A stretch of 64,000 nucleotides of DNA, taken from NCBI RefSeq assembly GCF_016865235.1, contig NZ_CP064030.1, positions 1,798,001 to 1,862,000 on the forward strand, given 5' to 3'. The DNA comes from Dyella caseinilytica (GTDB lineage Bacteria; Pseudomonadota; Gammaproteobacteria; Xanthomonadales; Rhodanobacteraceae). Each line of letters begins with the position of its first letter. The first letter of the stretch is position 1. The notes beneath the pieces were generated by a model, which did not search any database, was not told the origin of the DNA, and worked only from the letters and a program-made list of their open reading frames with translations. Of the stretch, positions 62,541-64,000 are shown piece after piece. A program made the translations under genes and the position numbers.

Positions 62541-63899
62541 ATGACGCAACGCAAATACTTCGGTACCGATGGCATCCGCGGCCGTGTTGGGCAATGGCCG
62601 ATCAGCGCGGATTTCATGCTGCGTCTCGGGCGTGCCCTCGGCGTGGTGCTCAGCAAGCAGAAGAAGACGTCAGGCCGTCCGCTGGTATTGATTGGCAAAG
62701 ACACCCGCGTTTCCGGCTACATGTTCGAATCCGCACTGGAAGCGGGTCTGGCCGCTGCGGGCGCAGATGTTCGCCTGTTCGGCCCGATGCCGACCCCTGC
62801 CGTGGCCTACCTCACGCGCAGTCTGCGCGCCGATGCCGGCATCGTGATCAGCGCCTCGCACAACCCGCACCACGACAACGGCATCAAGTTCTTCTCCACC
62901 CACGGCGAGAAACTCTCCGACGAGATCGAGGAAGCGATCGAGCGCGAAGTCGAAGCCGAATTCACCACCGTCGATTCCGAAAACCTCGGCAAAGTCGTGC
63001 GCGTCACCGACGCCATCACTCGCTACGCCGAGTTCTGCAAATCTACAGTGCCCGAGGATTTCAGCCTCGCCGGCATGAAGATCGTGCTTGATTGCGCGCA
63101 CGGCGCTACTTATCAGGTTGCCCCGAAGGTGTTTGCCGAACTGGGTGCCGAACTGCATGTCATCGGCGACCGGCCCGACGGTTTCAACATCAACCATGAC
63201 GTTGGTTCCATGCACCCGCAGACGCTGCAGAGTGCAGTGCTGGCGCACCGTGCCGACATCGGCTTCGCGTTCGATGGCGATGGCGATCGCGTGCAAATGG
63301 TCGATCACAACGGCGTACTGGGTGACGGCGACGACATGCTCTATGTGCTCGCCCGCAGCTGGCTCAAGCGAGGCGTGCTGAAGGGGCCGGTCGTCGGCAC
63401 CTTGATGAGCAACTTCGGTTTGCATTTGGCGCTGGCGGAATTGAGCGTCGATCTGATTCGCGCCAACGTCGGCGACCGCTTCGTGCTGCAGAAGCTGAAG
63501 GAACACGATGGCGTGCTGGGCGGCGAAACCTCCGGCCATTTGCTGTGCCTGGACCGTGCCACCACCGGCGACGGCATCGTCGCGGCGCTGGCCGTGCTCG
63601 AAGCGCTGAAGCTGGAAGGGCAGGATCTGGCCACCGCCCGCCAGGGCTTGCACAAGCTGCCGCAGGTGATGATCAATGTGCGCGCTCCCGGCGCCCGGGA
63701 AGCGTTGAACAGCGACGCCGTTCAGCAGGCATTGGCCGACACCGAAAAGGCCCTGCAGGGCCGTGGCCGCGTGGTGCTGCGTGCTTCGGGCACCGAACCG
63801 ATGGTCCGCGTCACCGTAGAGGCTGCCGACGCGGCGGAAGTCAGGCACTTGGCAGAACAGCTCGCCGCCGTCGTAAAATCCACAGCCGAACGCTCGTGA
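62541..63899 (+). CDS. glmM: Phosphoglucosamine mutase
   Basis: The 452-residue enzyme has FGTDGIRG at the start, the phospho-serine loop ISASHNPHHDNG with Ser106, the metal-binding DGDGDR near 250, and sugar-binding GGETSGH near 330. It converts glucosamine-6-phosphate to glucosamine-1-phosphate for UDP-GlcNAc synthesis. The gene follows folP as in E. coli. Confidence 0.97.
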   Translation: MTQRKYFGTDGIRGRVGQWPISADFMLRLGRALGVVLSKQKKTSGRPLVLIGKDTRVSGYMFESALEAGLAAAGADVRLFGPMPTPAVAYLTRSLRADAGIVISASHNPHHDNGIKFFSTHGEKLSDEIEEAIEREVEAEFTTVDSENLGKVVRVTDAITRYAEFCKSTVPEDFSLAGMKIVLDCAHGATYQVAPKVFAELGAELHVIGDRPDGFNINHDVGSMHPQTLQSAVLAHRADIGFAFDGDGDRVQMVDHNGVLGDGDDMLYVLARSWLKRGVLKGPVVGTLMSNFGLHLALAELSVDLIRANVGDRFVLQKLKEHDGVLGGETSGHLLCLDRATTGDGIVAALAVLEALKLEGQDLATARQGLHKLPQVMINVRAPGAREALNSDAVQQALADTEKALQGRGRVVLRASGTEPMVRVTVEAADAAEVRHLAEQLAAVVKSTAERS

Positions 63900-64000
63900 A
63901 CCAGTAGCGCGTAGCCCGAAACCGGCAGCGCTACAGCCAGAACCCAGGTCGCCATGGAGTGGAACCTGTCTACGCGTCATCCAGACAGATTCCTAAGGCC
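63900..64000. other. Intergenic sequence to window edge
   Basis: No supported gene starts here before the window ends. An ATG at 63954 opens a short frame reaching the edge, but there is no ribosome binding site and the residues look non-coding. Confidence 0.5.

Noticed and set aside
62670..63980. 436-residue minus-strand ORF
   Set aside because: Antisense to glmM; no protein motifs.

Overview
The window joins two kinds of DNA. Positions 1 to about 27010 are the late-gene half of a contractile-tailed (myovirus-type) prophage. Positions 27011-64000 are chromosome of a gammaproteobacterium that looks like Xanthomonadales/Lysobacterales, probably Rhodanobacteraceae (Dyella/Frateuria/Rhodanobacter type). 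That placement rests on recognised gene content and order (yheS - mutase-like gene - recJ; prfB - lysS; orn - folP - glmM) and on the look of the proteins; no search was run. The phage half is visibly less GC-rich than the host half.

Prophage (all genes on +): lysis cassette with endolysin, two small membrane proteins, lipoprotein and a class 3 lipase (240-2372); terminase subunits (2397-4054); portal, head morphogenesis protein, a NUDIX-prohead protease fusion, decoration protein and DUF2184 major capsid protein (4058-9836); a terminator; connector/neck genes (9934-12830); DUF3383 sheath and tube (12846-14623); a tail assembly chaperone with a probable -1 frameshift on a T8 run; a short tape measure with a lytic transglycosylase domain; baseplate plug, hub, spike, gp25, gpJ and wedge genes (17320-22636); tail fibre and beta-helix tailspike genes (22640-25787). 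A membrane O-acyltransferase, likely a serotype-conversion gene, ends the element next to tRNA-Leu(UAA). The tRNA 3' end faces the phage, so it is the likely attachment site. Integrase, replication and repressor genes would lie left of the window.

Host region: gacA-like regulator and rne converge on one terminator; rluC diverges from rne; then a degenerate CPBP-like membrane protein with phhB, nfuA, two cytochromes c, a TraB protein, aguA-aguB, yheS, a mutase-like gene and recJ. A three-gene minus-strand operon (DcaP-like porin - AdiC-like antiporter - arginine decarboxylase) looks like an arginine-dependent acid-resistance module, and aguA/aguB can turn its agmatine into putrescine. Then come asnB, a CPBP protease, prfB with its frameshift, lysS, a DUF2461 gene, sbcB, orn, folP and glmM.

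The most interesting signal is in the 540-bp gap before asnB. A 42-codon ORF (52740-52868) has six Asn codons within seven, followed by a strong intrinsic terminator (52894-52928) and a mutually exclusive 8-bp antiterminator pairing. This is the layout of a ribosome-mediated attenuator sensing asparagine. Other points of note: an Ig/FCCH-like domain apparently shuffled into three unrelated virion proteins; the NUDIX-protease fusion; a signal peptide on a tail-fibre protein; a near-consensus sigma-54 promoter before the acyltransferase; and tandem 17-bp repeats beside the attachment site.
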